Numbered from the stretch's first letter, positions 1-5,535 are shown. The stretch: 7,772 bases of DNA from JAHCHG01 sp038246645 (GCA_038246645.1 JBBRVS010000237.1:1-7772); one strand, 5' to 3'. Notes: generated from the letters alone by a model not told the origin. Numbers and translations are program-made.

Positions 1-85
1 AAGAATCGCCCTGAGAAATCACGTATTCGATAATTTTCCAGATTTCTTCTTTATCTTTTTCTTCGTATTTTCTGATTAAAACCAT
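1..85 (-). CDS. GNAT family N-acetyltransferase, N-terminal fragment
   Basis: The reverse strand from ATG at 85-83 reads MVLIRKYEEKDKEEIWKIIE and then YVISQGDS before leaving the window. This is the usual opening of a GNAT acetyltransferase: a first beta strand with an IR-x-Y-x-x-x-D pattern, an IW-x-I-I helix, and a V-I-x-x-G-D-S segment leading toward the substrate loop. GNAT enzymes move an acetyl group from acetyl-CoA to an amine; the substrate cannot be told from 28 residues. The acetyl-CoA binding loop lies outside the window. The start is 19 bases after the stop of the 81-aa membrane protein and no clear Shine-Dalgarno is seen, so it is probably the tail of the same transcript. The family call rests only on the N-terminal pattern. 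Confidence 0.6.
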   Translation of the reverse strand, partial: MVLIRKYEEKDKEEIWKIIEYVISQGDS

Positions 86-104
86 TTTCTAAATATTAGT
101 GAAA

Positions 105-350
105 TTATGAATTTATAAAGAGTTTGAGTATTTTGTTGCGCTGAGATAGCCAAATTCCTAAAGTAATACAACCCGCAACAATAGCCAAAAACATTATTCC
201 TAACATTGCCAACATACCAAAAAATCCGTATGCGTCAGGGTCTTTTGTTTGTTCTCCGAAATATACCGACAAACAAAGAGCACTAAGTGCTATAACGAAT
301 AAAACTACACTCAGGCAAGTCCAAATTACAATGATTTTTCCTTTATTCAT
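105..350 (-). CDS. Small two-helix membrane protein, unknown function
   Basis: An 81-residue protein with two hydrophobic helices, roughly residues 7-31 and 43-68. A short polar loop (GEQTKDPDAYG) joins them and a basic tail (QRNKILK) follows the second. By the positive-inside rule both ends are probably cytoplasmic with the acidic loop outside. I do not recognise the family. ATG is at 350-348, one base after the stop of the YpdA-like gene. An AAGGA Shine-Dalgarno at 361-357 lies inside the end of that gene with a 6-base spacer, which points to translational coupling. No catalytic motif is visible. That the gene is real is supported by its tight operon spacing and the plausible RBS. Confidence 0.7.
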   Translation of the reverse strand: MNKGKIIVIWTCLSVVLFVIALSALCLSVYFGEQTKDPDAYGFFGMLAMLGIMFLAIVAGCITLGIWLSQRNKILKLFINS

Positions 351-351
351 C

Positions 352-1341
352 TTAAATCCTTACAGTCTGCTTAAATTTCGCCGCCAATTTCGGAATAAAT
401 TCTTTCGGTGCATCAATCGCGCCTTTGATGTGGCGGTGATTCGTAAAATGTCCGGCGACGTAAACGCCCGCGACGTTTGTTTCAAAGGTTTCTTCCGAAT
501 AAACCGGAACTTCGCCGTATTTGCCGAATTCGCATTTTACGCCGAGATTTTTCAGCATCGTCAAATCCGCGTCCGAACCGATCAAAACGAAAACCACGTC
601 GTTCGGCAAAACGCATTCTTTTCCTTCTTCGTCTTCCAAAATCACTTCTTTTTCGCGGATTTCCAAAACTTTGCCGAGGAAAAACAAATTCAAACAATGA
701 TTTTTAAGCTGTTCCTGCAACGGATCGCGCACCCAATATTTGATACAGCCTTGCTTCGGATCGGTGCTTTCCCAATCAGCACGAAAAATCGCCAGCGTCG
801 TTTCCGCGCCTTCTTCCGCTAGAAAAAGCGCGGCTTCGCCGGCAGAATTTCCGCCGCCGACAATTAAAGCTTTCTTTTTCACCCACGGATAAGTTTCGCG
901 AAAATGATCGTGAACCTTCGGCAAATCCTCGCCCGGAACATTTAATTTTCTGGGGAAATCCATCGCGCCGATGGCAAATAAAACATTGCTTGCTTCATAT
1001 TCGCCCTTTGAAGATTTTACGACAAAATGGTTTTCGCCCCGCCTTTCGACCGCTAAAACTTCTTCTTCCCATTGAATATTCAGCTCGTTGTCCAAAACGA
1101 ACCGAACATAATAAGAAAGCAATTCCTCCCGAGTCGGCTTTTCGCGGGCGGGTTTTAGATCGCCTTCGACAAATTCCAATTCATTCACGGTCGAAAAAAC
1201 CGTCAACCCGACCGGATAATTGTAAATCGTATTCCCGATCAGAGCTTTCTCTAAAACAAGGTAATTTAATCCGCTTTTTTTCGCTTGATATGCGGCAGAA
1301 ATCCCCGCCGGTCCCGCGCCGATAATGATTAAATCTTTCAT
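352..1341 (-). CDS. ypdA: YpdA-family FAD/NAD(P)H disulfide reductase
   Basis: A 329-residue two-dinucleotide-binding flavoprotein of the thioredoxin-reductase-like superfamily. The FAD site is GAGPAG at residues 8-13. The NAD(P)H site is GGGNSAGE at 162-169, followed by the basic FRADW segment at 186-190. The second FAD-contact segment is VYVAGH at 293-298. The IYNYP stretch near residue 40 and the absence of a CxxC redox pair separate it from thioredoxin reductase and match YpdA, described in Firmicutes as the bacillithiol-disulfide reductase. Those enzymes have a conserved cysteine in the first glycine motif (GGGPCG); here it is alanine-12, so chemistry or substrate may differ. The length is normal. 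ATG at 1341-1339 abuts a heptad-repeat tract that leaves no Shine-Dalgarno. The family is well supported; the physiological substrate is not. Confidence 0.85.
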   Translation of the reverse strand: MKDLIIIGAGPAGISAAYQAKKSGLNYLVLEKALIGNTIYNYPVGLTVFSTVNELEFVEGDLKPAREKPTREELLSYYVRFVLDNELNIQWEEEVLAVERRGENHFVVKSSKGEYEASNVLFAIGAMDFPRKLNVPGEDLPKVHDHFRETYPWVKKKALIVGGGNSAGEAALFLAEEGAETTLAIFRADWESTDPKQGCIKYWVRDPLQEQLKNHCLNLFFLGKVLEIREKEVILEDEEGKECVLPNDVVFVLIGSDADLTMLKNLGVKCEFGKYGEVPVYSEETFETNVAGVYVAGHFTNHRHIKGAIDAPKEFIPKLAAKFKQTVRI

Positions 1342-1411
1342 AATGGATAATGTAAAATGGATAATGGATAATATTTTTTCTGAATTATCCGTTATCCACT
1401 AGCCGTTTTAC
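1341..1411. repeat. Heptanucleotide repeat tract forming a bulged hairpin
   Basis: The tract consists of copies of TAATGGA, starting at 1341-1347 and again at 1362-1372, facing the complementary heptads TTATCCG/TTATCCA at 1385-1398. Arm 1352-1372 pairs with arm 1384-1411: 15 bp next to an 11-base loop (1373-1383) with one G-U pair, then a 7-base bulge CTAGCCG (1399-1405), then 6 bp. It overlaps the stop codon of the four-helix-bundle gene and reaches the ATG of the YpdA-like gene. It could act as a weak processing or attenuation hairpin between the two; the sequence shows structure, not function. Confidence 0.8.
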
Positions 1412-1746
1412 ATTTTATTCTTCGCTGTTTTGAGTGATGTTGTTAAATTTTTTTGCAGTTCGTTGCAATCAATGATTAAAGATTCCGCTTGTTTTTCCGT
1501 GATAAATTCTCCGTCGCGCAACAGGCAAAGCCAGTATTCAGTTTCAAAGGCTTCTTTATGAGCGATTGACATTTTATGAACAAAATCCGCTTTCGATTGC
1601 GCCTGATTTCCTTCAGTAATATTTGCGCCAATCGAAGTTCCCGAACGTAAAATTTGCTTTGATAAAACAAATTCTTTCTTGTTATATGCCAAATGCTTAT
1701 AAAGCTTAACAACCCGTAAAGCAAACTTATAAGATTTATCTTTCAA
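1408..1746 (-). CDS. Four-helix-bundle protein, S23/23S-rRNA-IVS family
   Basis: A 112-residue protein with the hallmarks of the 23S rRNA intervening-sequence protein family (four helix bundle, TIGR02436/PF05635). It has SYKFALRVVKLYKHL at the start, the QILRSGTSIGANITEG signature at residues 31-46, SKADFVHK at 51-58 and KEAFETEYWL at 64-73. Members form small helical-bundle oligomers with positively charged surfaces, and their cellular role is mostly unknown. No ATG fits the frame: the annotated start is TTG at 1746-1744 with AAGAG a few bases upstream, and the only nearby ATG is out of frame and hits a stop at once. The frame stays open upstream (NKENV), so the native start may have been longer and lost. 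Heptad repeats flank the gene on both sides, suggesting a cassette that moved with them. The family call is strong; the start and activity are uncertain. Confidence 0.85.
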   Translation of the reverse strand: MKDKSYKFALRVVKLYKHLAYNKKEFVLSKQILRSGTSIGANITEGNQAQSKADFVHKMSIAHKEAFETEYWLCLLRDGEFITEKQAESLIIDCNELQKNLTTSLKTAKNKM

Positions 1747-1758
1747 AACATTCTCTTT

Positions 1759-1800
1759 ATTATCCGTTATCCGTTATCCATTTCCTTCCCATTTTCCATT
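1759..1800. repeat. Heptad repeat tract upstream of the four-helix-bundle gene
   Basis: The plus strand carries TTATCCG, TTATCCG and TTATCCA in tandem (1760-1780), followed by decayed copies (TTTCC-TTCCCA-TTTTCCA) to about 1800. The core ATTATCCGTTATCC is in the same orientation as the copy at 1384-1397, so the four-helix-bundle gene lies between direct repeats. On the minus strand the tract contains the last codons and the stop of the 96-aa gene and leads into the start of the four-helix-bundle gene. Confidence 0.85.
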
Positions 1801-2057
1801 TTCTTAAGTTCTTCCGTAAATTTCTCGATCTGAATGCGCGTATTTTCGAGTTCGCGTTTTGATTCGAGATATTTTTCCCATTCATTCGTGTGCGTCAGAG
1901 CCTTGACGACATCTTCATCAAGAGCGTGCGACATCACGACGAGCAGATCGCTCAAAGCCTCTTGCGCCTGCAAAAGCGAGTTTATAATCGTGTAAGCGAG
2001 TTTTGCGTTCGGGTAATCTATGTCTAGATCGTCAGTGTTTATTTGTGCTGCATTCAT
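1767..2057 (-). CDS. Hypothetical coiled-coil protein, repeat-derived C-terminus
   Basis: A 96-residue soluble protein I do not recognise. The N-terminus is acidic (NTDDLDIDYP), followed by a hydrophobic amphipathic helix (about residues 18-46, LAYTIINSLLQAQEALSDLLVVMSH overall) and a charged heptad-like helix (about 58-88, KYLESKRELENTRIQIEKF) suited to a coiled coil. There is no signal peptide or catalytic motif. ATG at 2057-2055 follows the stop of the exported 121-aa protein by 6 bases; no clear Shine-Dalgarno is seen, so coupling to the upstream gene is likely. The final residues MENGKEMDNG are encoded by the heptad-repeat tract and the stop TAA (1769-1767) is itself part of a repeat unit. 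The original C-terminus was probably replaced or extended when the repeat arrived. Confidence 0.65.
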   Translation of the reverse strand: MNAAQINTDDLDIDYPNAKLAYTIINSLLQAQEALSDLLVVMSHALDEDVVKALTHTNEWEKYLESKRELENTRIQIEKFTEELKKMENGKEMDNG

Positions 2058-2063
2058 ATTATT

Positions 2064-2429
2064 TTAAGGCTTCGGCGGCTCTGCGCCTTCGGGAACGCGC
2101 CAGAATTGAGTTTTTATCTCATTGCCGTAACCGCCGTTTATAAAAGTGATTTCCCTCAAATTATTTACCTGGCGAAAGGATATATGACTTTTCATCATTC
2201 TTTCCCGCGCCGCAACTTCTCTTTTTGAACCGTAACTGATAATCAAGCCTTGAGAAGTCGGATTATTCTGTAATTGGACAATTAAATTATCCAGTCCCGC
2301 TTTAATATCACCGTTGGCAAGTCTTCCGAATTCATCAATAATCAAAGCTTCCGGCTTTTCCGGCGTTTGAGCAAAAGCGACCGAACTCATCAGGGCTAAA
2401 AGCAAAAATATCAGACTTAACTTTTTCAT
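2064..2429 (-). CDS. Exported small protein with GGY-x5-T-x-FW motif
   Basis: A 121-residue protein with a clear Sec signal peptide: KK at residues 2-3, a leucine-rich core, and AFA before Q21. The mature part is small and alpha/beta-like, with IIDEFGRLANGD near 30-41, an amphipathic helix with LQNNP, a strand GLIISYG, a helix KREVAARERMMKSHI, and an end carrying ITFINGGYGNEIKTQFW (95-110) followed by a proline-rich tail. I recall similar exported proteins from Acidobacteriota but know no function. A TTG at 2432-2430 would add one residue; ATG at 2429 is preferred because GGAG sits 8 bases upstream and the ATG overlaps the TGA of the upstream remnant by one base (TGATG). The last 70 residues resemble that remnant, so the two were probably tandem paralogs. 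Confidence 0.75.
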   Translation of the reverse strand: MKKLSLIFLLLALMSSVAFAQTPEKPEALIIDEFGRLANGDIKAGLDNLIVQLQNNPTSQGLIISYGSKREVAARERMMKSHISFRQVNNLREITFINGGYGNEIKTQFWRVPEGAEPPKP

Positions 2430-2710
2430 CAAAAATTCTCCGTATCTTCCTCAATTTCTTCAATCGGGCGATCTTCGGGTGTCGGAGTCGGGAACGCGCC
2501 GTTTTTCGGCATAATCCAGAAATCGGTTTCGACAGAACTTCGATAACCGCCGAAAACAATTTGGATTTTTGCGGGCGAAATTGACGCTTCTTTAGCAATT
2601 TTGCGCCGACCTTCGTCAATAAATGTTTGAAGTTTGGCAATATCGTAAACAGAATCGTCGGCATAAAAAATTATTACGCCGCTCGCATCTTTTTGATTTT
2701 TTATCCCGCA
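2429..2710 (-). pseudogene. 5'-truncated paralog of the exported GGY/FW protein
   Basis: In the frame starting with codon TGC at 2710-2708 and ending at TGA 2431-2429, 93 codons read GIKNQKDASGVIIFYADDS, then a helix with LQTFIDEGRRKIAKEA, then IQIVFGGYRSSVETDFW and a tail rich in P, T, D and E. It aligns with residues about 50-120 of the next gene: the ASGVIIFYAD strand with TSQGLIISYG, and GGY-x5-T-x-FW-x2-P in both. The signal peptide and N-terminal third are missing. No ATG occurs before the FWIM codon and the frame is closed by TAA just upstream of the junction. It is therefore the 3' part of a former gene whose head was removed where the Uma2 coding sequence now begins. Normal-looking codon use suggests recent loss or continued expression through an unknown start. 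Confidence 0.7.
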
Positions 2711-3125
2711 ATCTTTTTACGCTGTCGGTTTTCGAGCGAAGTTCGATAACAAAATCGGGAACGATTCGGGCAAATCTCTGTTCGCGTTCTTTTTCCGGCA
2801 GAGCAAAGTATCTTTCCTTTGTAATCCAGAAAGCATCCGGCGCACGTTTCGCGCCGTTCGGCAAAGTGAACATTCCGTCCGATTCAAAAACTTCTCCGGT
2901 TTGGTCTTGGTCAGCCCAAGCCGTAAGCCGAAAATTTATTCTGTTGTTTTTTCTGCTTATTTCTAAAAAGGTTGGCGGCATAACAATAATTTTCCCTTCG
3001 ACGTTCATTTCGAAACGATATTCCTGATTACGCTGACAAAATTCGTAAAAAGTTTCATCAGTCAGCTTAAACGGATAAATATCCAGAGTTATCGGAATCG
3101 CATCTGTTTGAGTCATTACGGACAT
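2616..3125 (-). CDS. Uma2-family (DUF820) nuclease, C-terminus lost
   Basis: A Uma2-family restriction-endonuclease-like protein of the PD-(D/E)xK fold. Visible elements are the N-terminal helix and YRFEMNVEGKIIVMPPT (36-52), the RAPDAFWITKERY strand carrying the first acidic residue (D97), and IVPDFVIELRSKTD (121-134) with E128. Homology ends at about residue 142 (RLRDK), just where the family normally continues with a lysine/tyrosine helix and the W-L-x-D-P strand. The remaining 27 residues are a basic, cysteine-rich out-of-frame reading of the downstream remnant. Intact members run to roughly 190 residues, so this copy is probably inactive. ATG 3125 has a strong GAGGTG Shine-Dalgarno 8 bases upstream. 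The gene lies 35 bases after ygfZ. Uma2 genes are abundant and often expanded in Acidobacteriota and Cyanobacteria; their targets are unknown. Confidence 0.8.
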   Translation of the reverse strand: MSVMTQTDAIPITLDIYPFKLTDETFYEFCQRNQEYRFEMNVEGKIIVMPPTFLEISRKNNRINFRLTAWADQDQTGEVFESDGMFTLPNGAKRAPDAFWITKERYFALPEKEREQRFARIVPDFVIELRSKTDSVKRLRDKKSKRCERRNNFLCRRFCLRYCQTSNIY

Positions 3126-3133
3126 ATTTTTTT

Positions 3134-3139
3134 CACCTC
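3134..3139 (-). promoter_or_regulatory. Shine-Dalgarno GAGGTG of the Uma2 gene
   Basis: GAGGTG reads on the minus strand 8 bases upstream of ATG 3125-3123. It is the strongest ribosome-binding site in the window and fixes this start. It also shows that the host uses anti-SD pairing even though several other genes here lack it. Confidence 0.7.
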
Positions 3140-3160
3140 TTTTCCAACATTTTAACCGAA

Positions 3161-4141
3161 TTATTTCAAAAACGGTAAATTTTTCACCGTTGCCGTCGAA
3201 TCACCGATTTTAAGCCGAGTTCCTTCTTCCAAAAACGCGTAGCGCACAAAGGCGAGTGCGATCTGTTTTTCGAGTTTCGGCGAATAGGCGACGGAAGTTA
3301 TTTTTCCGGCGTTTTTGTCATCAAAAGATTTTATTTCTGCACCGATTAAACCGCCCGCTGACGCAGACGGTTCTGACAAATCTTCAAAGATCAAACCCGT
3401 CAATTGTTTTGCCACGCGACCGCGAAAATGGATGCGGGCGATGACTTCCTGACCGATATAACAGCCTTTGTTGTAGCTGATCAAATCCGGCAAATTTACT
3501 TCCGGCACAACGGTCGCGTCGTCCATATCAACGCCGTAAAGCGGCAATCCGGCTTCAATTCGCAAGACTTCAAACGCCTGATCGGAAACCGTTTTGATAC
3601 CGAGTTCGTGCAAATATTCTTTAAAACTTTCCGCGACCGTTTGTTTAACGTAAAAATAAAAACCTTTTTCGCCGATGTCCGCGTGATTTAAAATAATCAA
3701 TTTTTCGCCGTCAAAATCGGTTTCGATCATTTGTTTTTCTTCATTTGGAATTTCGAATCTGAAATCCGGAATTTCTTTGCCTTGAACCGAAAAACAGGCA
3801 AATTCCCCGCTCAAATCCGCGACCTTAAAATCTCCGGCGAGCGTAAATCTTTCGAGATTTTTCAAAACGGTTTCGTAAGTTTTGTCTTCCGTATCGAAAT
3901 AAAATTTGCCGCCCGCTTTCCAGCATTTGACAACCGCCAGAAGCCGACCTTGGGCGTTCGGAAAAGCAGCGTTCAGCCAGATGTTTTCCGCCAGAGTTTT
4001 GACATCGTTCGTAATCAATCCGGTCAAAAACATCTCGCTTTCAGAGCCGGAGACTTCTACAAATCCGCGATTCGGAAATTCGATCAAACCCGCGCTGCGC
4101 TCGCGAACTTCTAAATACTCTGTAAAAACGTGTTCATTCAT
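3161..4141 (-). CDS. ygfZ: YgfZ/GcvT-type folate-binding Fe-S maintenance protein
   Basis: A 326-residue protein of the COG0354 YgfZ/GcvT family. The diagnostic motif K-G-C-Y-I-G-Q-E is at residues 225-232 with the essential cysteine at 227, followed by VIARIHFRGRV and a C-terminal barrel domain ending near AFVRY. The N-terminal half is the folate-binding GcvT-like fold (LTGLITNDVKTL at 39-50; NAQGRLLA near 62-69). In E. coli YgfZ binds tetrahydrofolate and supports assembly or repair of some Fe-S enzymes, including the tRNA methylthiotransferase MiaB, in the cytoplasm. The length is normal and all signature residues are present. ATG at 4141 has no Shine-Dalgarno and lies 17 bases after a terminator-like hairpin, so initiation may depend on that leader. 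The neighbours do not include the glycine-cleavage genes, which agrees with YgfZ rather than GcvT. Confidence 0.9.
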   Translation of the reverse strand: MNEHVFTEYLEVRERSAGLIEFPNRGFVEVSGSESEMFLTGLITNDVKTLAENIWLNAAFPNAQGRLLAVVKCWKAGGKFYFDTEDKTYETVLKNLERFTLAGDFKVADLSGEFACFSVQGKEIPDFRFEIPNEEKQMIETDFDGEKLIILNHADIGEKGFYFYVKQTVAESFKEYLHELGIKTVSDQAFEVLRIEAGLPLYGVDMDDATVVPEVNLPDLISYNKGCYIGQEVIARIHFRGRVAKQLTGLIFEDLSEPSASAGGLIGAEIKSFDDKNAGKITSVAYSPKLEKQIALAFVRYAFLEEGTRLKIGDSTATVKNLPFLK

Positions 4142-4158
4142 ATATTTATAAAAATCAA

Positions 4159-4218
4159 AAAAGGATATACAAAAATAATAGAATATTTTTCGATTCTATT
4201 CATCTTGTATATCCTTTT
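4159..4218. terminator. Long AT-rich hairpin with U-tract, upstream of ygfZ
   Basis: Arms 4159-4184 and 4193-4218 match at 23 of 26 positions around an 8-base loop (4185-4192). Read on the minus strand the stem closes with GGATATAC/GTATATCC and is followed by six U, so it looks like an intrinsic terminator for the upstream gene. The A-run on the other side would allow it to work in both directions. The stem is AU-rich apart from the base. Because ygfZ starts 17 bases later, it could also be an attenuator in the ygfZ leader. Confidence 0.6.
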
Positions 4219-4228
4219 AAGAATTAAT

Positions 4229-4304
4229 TTGCCCGCTAAATACGCGAAAAACGCTAAACTATTTTTCAGTTTTTTTTTGCGTTTTTCGCGTATTTAGCGG
4301 GCAA
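4229..4304. repeat. Perfect 26-bp inverted repeat (palindromic element)
   Basis: Arms 4229-4254 and 4279-4304 are exact reverse complements. A 24-base spacer holds a further AAACT/AGTTT pairing. Each arm is built of a 9-base unit, GCTAAATAC-GCGAAAAAC-GC, so the arm is itself a short tandem repeat. It begins 7 bases after the stop of the 166-aa gene. There is no U-tract on the minus strand (the stem is followed by AAATTAATTC), so it is better described as an interspersed palindromic repeat than as a classical terminator, though it may protect the 3' end of that mRNA. Confidence 0.85.
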
Positions 4305-4311
4305 TAAAAAT

Positions 4312-4812
4312 TTAATAACTTTCCGGCTCTTCAATTTCGCAAGAAATTCCTTTGACTGAAATCACCTGAATTTTATTCGTTTTCGTATTGGCACGCCACG
4401 CTTTTCTGACCTTGTAAGTTTTGCTTTTCGCCAGATAATCCGCCAAAACGATCAAATTCAAATCTTCCTCGTCATTGATCGTACAGGGAAACGTAAAACC
4501 CTGAAGAATTTCCTGATTCTTTTTGAGAACGGGCAAAGTCAAAACGTCTTTGACCTGCCATTTCGGAATTCCTTTGGCGTTGCGGCTCGTAATGTGCGCC
4601 AGCCAGAGCATTTCGGTTTTGCCTTTCTTCATCCGCGAAACGGCGTAATTATTATCTTCTAAAAGACTTCCGCCCAAATCCTTAACACCGTTCGGCAGGG
4701 TTTGATTATAACTTACGCCGACGTATTTGTAGCCGATATATTTATTTTTTTGTGCGAAAATTTGAGTCGGAATTGCCAGAACTGCGAGCAAAACCAAAAG
4801 TCTGAACTTCAT
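4312..4812 (-). CDS. Exported protein of unknown function (166 aa)
   Basis: The protein has a Sec signal peptide of about 20 residues (KFR, hydrophobic core, then IFA before Q21). The mature domain is about 145 residues with no motif I can place. It contains KYIGYKYVGVSY near 24-35, MLWLAHITSRNAKGIPKW near 68-85, a central VLTLPVLKKNQEIL stretch, and a C-terminal KAWRANTKTNKIQVI followed by VKGISCE. Its only two mature cysteines, C110 and C158, could form a disulfide in the periplasm. ATG 4812 has AAGG 4 bases upstream and GGGAG further out. It lies 36 bases after the uracil-DNA glycosylase and before two hairpins, so it is probably the last gene of a two-gene transcript. There is no lipobox. 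Confidence 0.7.
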   Translation of the reverse strand: MKFRLLVLLAVLAIPTQIFAQKNKYIGYKYVGVSYNQTLPNGVKDLGGSLLEDNNYAVSRMKKGKTEMLWLAHITSRNAKGIPKWQVKDVLTLPVLKKNQEILQGFTFPCTINDEEDLNLIVLADYLAKSKTYKVRKAWRANTKTNKIQVISVKGISCEIEEPESY

Positions 4813-4848
4813 AAAACCTTAACTCCCTTGTTCAAATTGTATATTTTT

Positions 4849-5463
4849 TTACGCGGTTTTGAAAGAGATTTCTCGAATCGCTCGGGCTAAAACTTTGTAA
4901 TCTTCGAATTGTTCTTTTTCACGTCGGTGTGATGCGAGAACTTGCGGACTTGGATGATACAGCGGGACGAGAAGATGCGCGTTCCAGCGAAGAATTTTTC
5001 CAATATCCGTTTTCAACGAAAATTGATGATACTCCAATAATTTCAGAGCTTCAAGCGAAACCGCGCCCAATGTCACAATTATTTGCGGATTTATCAGTTC
5101 GAGGGTTCTTTTGAGAAAATTCGAGCAATTTTTTATCTCGCTTTTCTTCGGATTGCGGTTCGCGCCCGTAGGCTTTCGCGGACTGCAAAGCACGGCGTTG
5201 GTGATGAAAATTTCTTCGCGTTTGAGATTTATCGAGTCTAAAAATTTCTGAAAATTCGCGCCAGATTTGTCGCCCCAGAAAGGTTTTCTCGTTCGGTCCG
5301 CGCCCTGTCTGCCCGGAGCTTCGGCGATAAACATCACTTTTGCATTAATATTTCCGTTAAGCTCGCTCAAAACGGCGGTTTTATCGCGCATCGCATCGCA
5401 AATCAGACATTTTTGCGCTTCACTTGAGAGTTGCAGGAATAGCTTTTGTTTGGTTTGATTCAT
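4849..5463 (-). CDS. Fe-S uracil-DNA glycosylase, family 4/5-like
   Basis: A 204-residue member of the uracil-DNA glycosylase superfamily, which removes uracil from DNA as the first step of base excision repair. Counting from ATG 5463, cysteines at 19, 22, 93 and 113 fit the C-x2-C...C...C set that holds a 4Fe-4S cluster in families 4 and 5. The first active-site motif reads IAEAPGRQGADRTRKPFWGD. The EAPG glutamate (48) is typical of family 4, whereas GADRT-x2-PF-x-GD-x-SG looks like family 5 (GANRTG-x2-FTGDRSG). The second motif is YHPSPQVLASHRR near 169-181. No KRRIH loop of UdgX is present. A TTG at 5472 would add three residues; ATG 5463 is preferred. A divergent intergenic region lies upstream. 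Confidence 0.85.
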   Translation of the reverse strand: MNQTKQKLFLQLSSEAQKCLICDAMRDKTAVLSELNGNINAKVMFIAEAPGRQGADRTRKPFWGDKSGANFQKFLDSINLKREEIFITNAVLCSPRKPTGANRNPKKSEIKNCSNFLKRTLELINPQIIVTLGAVSLEALKLLEYHQFSLKTDIGKILRWNAHLLVPLYHPSPQVLASHRREKEQFEDYKVLARAIREISFKTA

Positions 5464-5492
5464 CGAAAACAATTCTAAATTATGTTAAATTC

Positions 5493-5498
5493 ATTGTA
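5493..5498 (-). promoter_or_regulatory. Possible -10 box for the glycosylase gene
   Basis: TACAAT on the minus strand, 29 bases before ATG 5463, matches five of six positions of TATAAT. No good -35 box is found 16-18 bases upstream. This is a weak candidate based on position and one hexamer. Confidence 0.25.
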
Positions 5499-5535
5499 TG
5501 GGCAAGCGCGAAAAACTGATGGGGGAAAAATTTAA
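5498..5535 (+). pseudogene. Possible N-terminal stub of a hicA toxin gene
   Basis: From ATG 5498 the plus strand reads MGKREKLMGEKFN, and then enters the inverted end of the palindromic element at 5536; the frame stops at 5597-5599. The opening MGK-x-EKL resembles, from memory, the start of one group of HicA mRNA-interferase toxins that sit directly upstream of a HicB-like antitoxin, which is what follows at 5682. The rest of hicA (the dsRBD-like fold with the G-S-H-H catalytic histidine) is absent. With only 13 codons this is a suggestion, supported mainly by the position next to hicB. Confidence 0.35.

Noticed and set aside
331..822. Plus-strand open frame of 163 codons
   Set aside because: It lies antisense to the YpdA-like gene, is very rich in F and R as expected for a mirror frame, and has no recognisable domain.
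1341..1800. CRISPR array or diversity-generating retroelement around the four-helix-bundle gene
   Set aside because: The repeats are 7-base units without unique spacers. The bundle protein resembles Avd in fold, but no reverse transcriptase or template/variable repeat pair is present.
2335..2664. Minus-strand frame of 109 codons beginning MPTILFTILPNF
   Set aside because: It reads the third frame across the remnant and the next gene's signal peptide; the remnant frame has the family motifs and this one does not.
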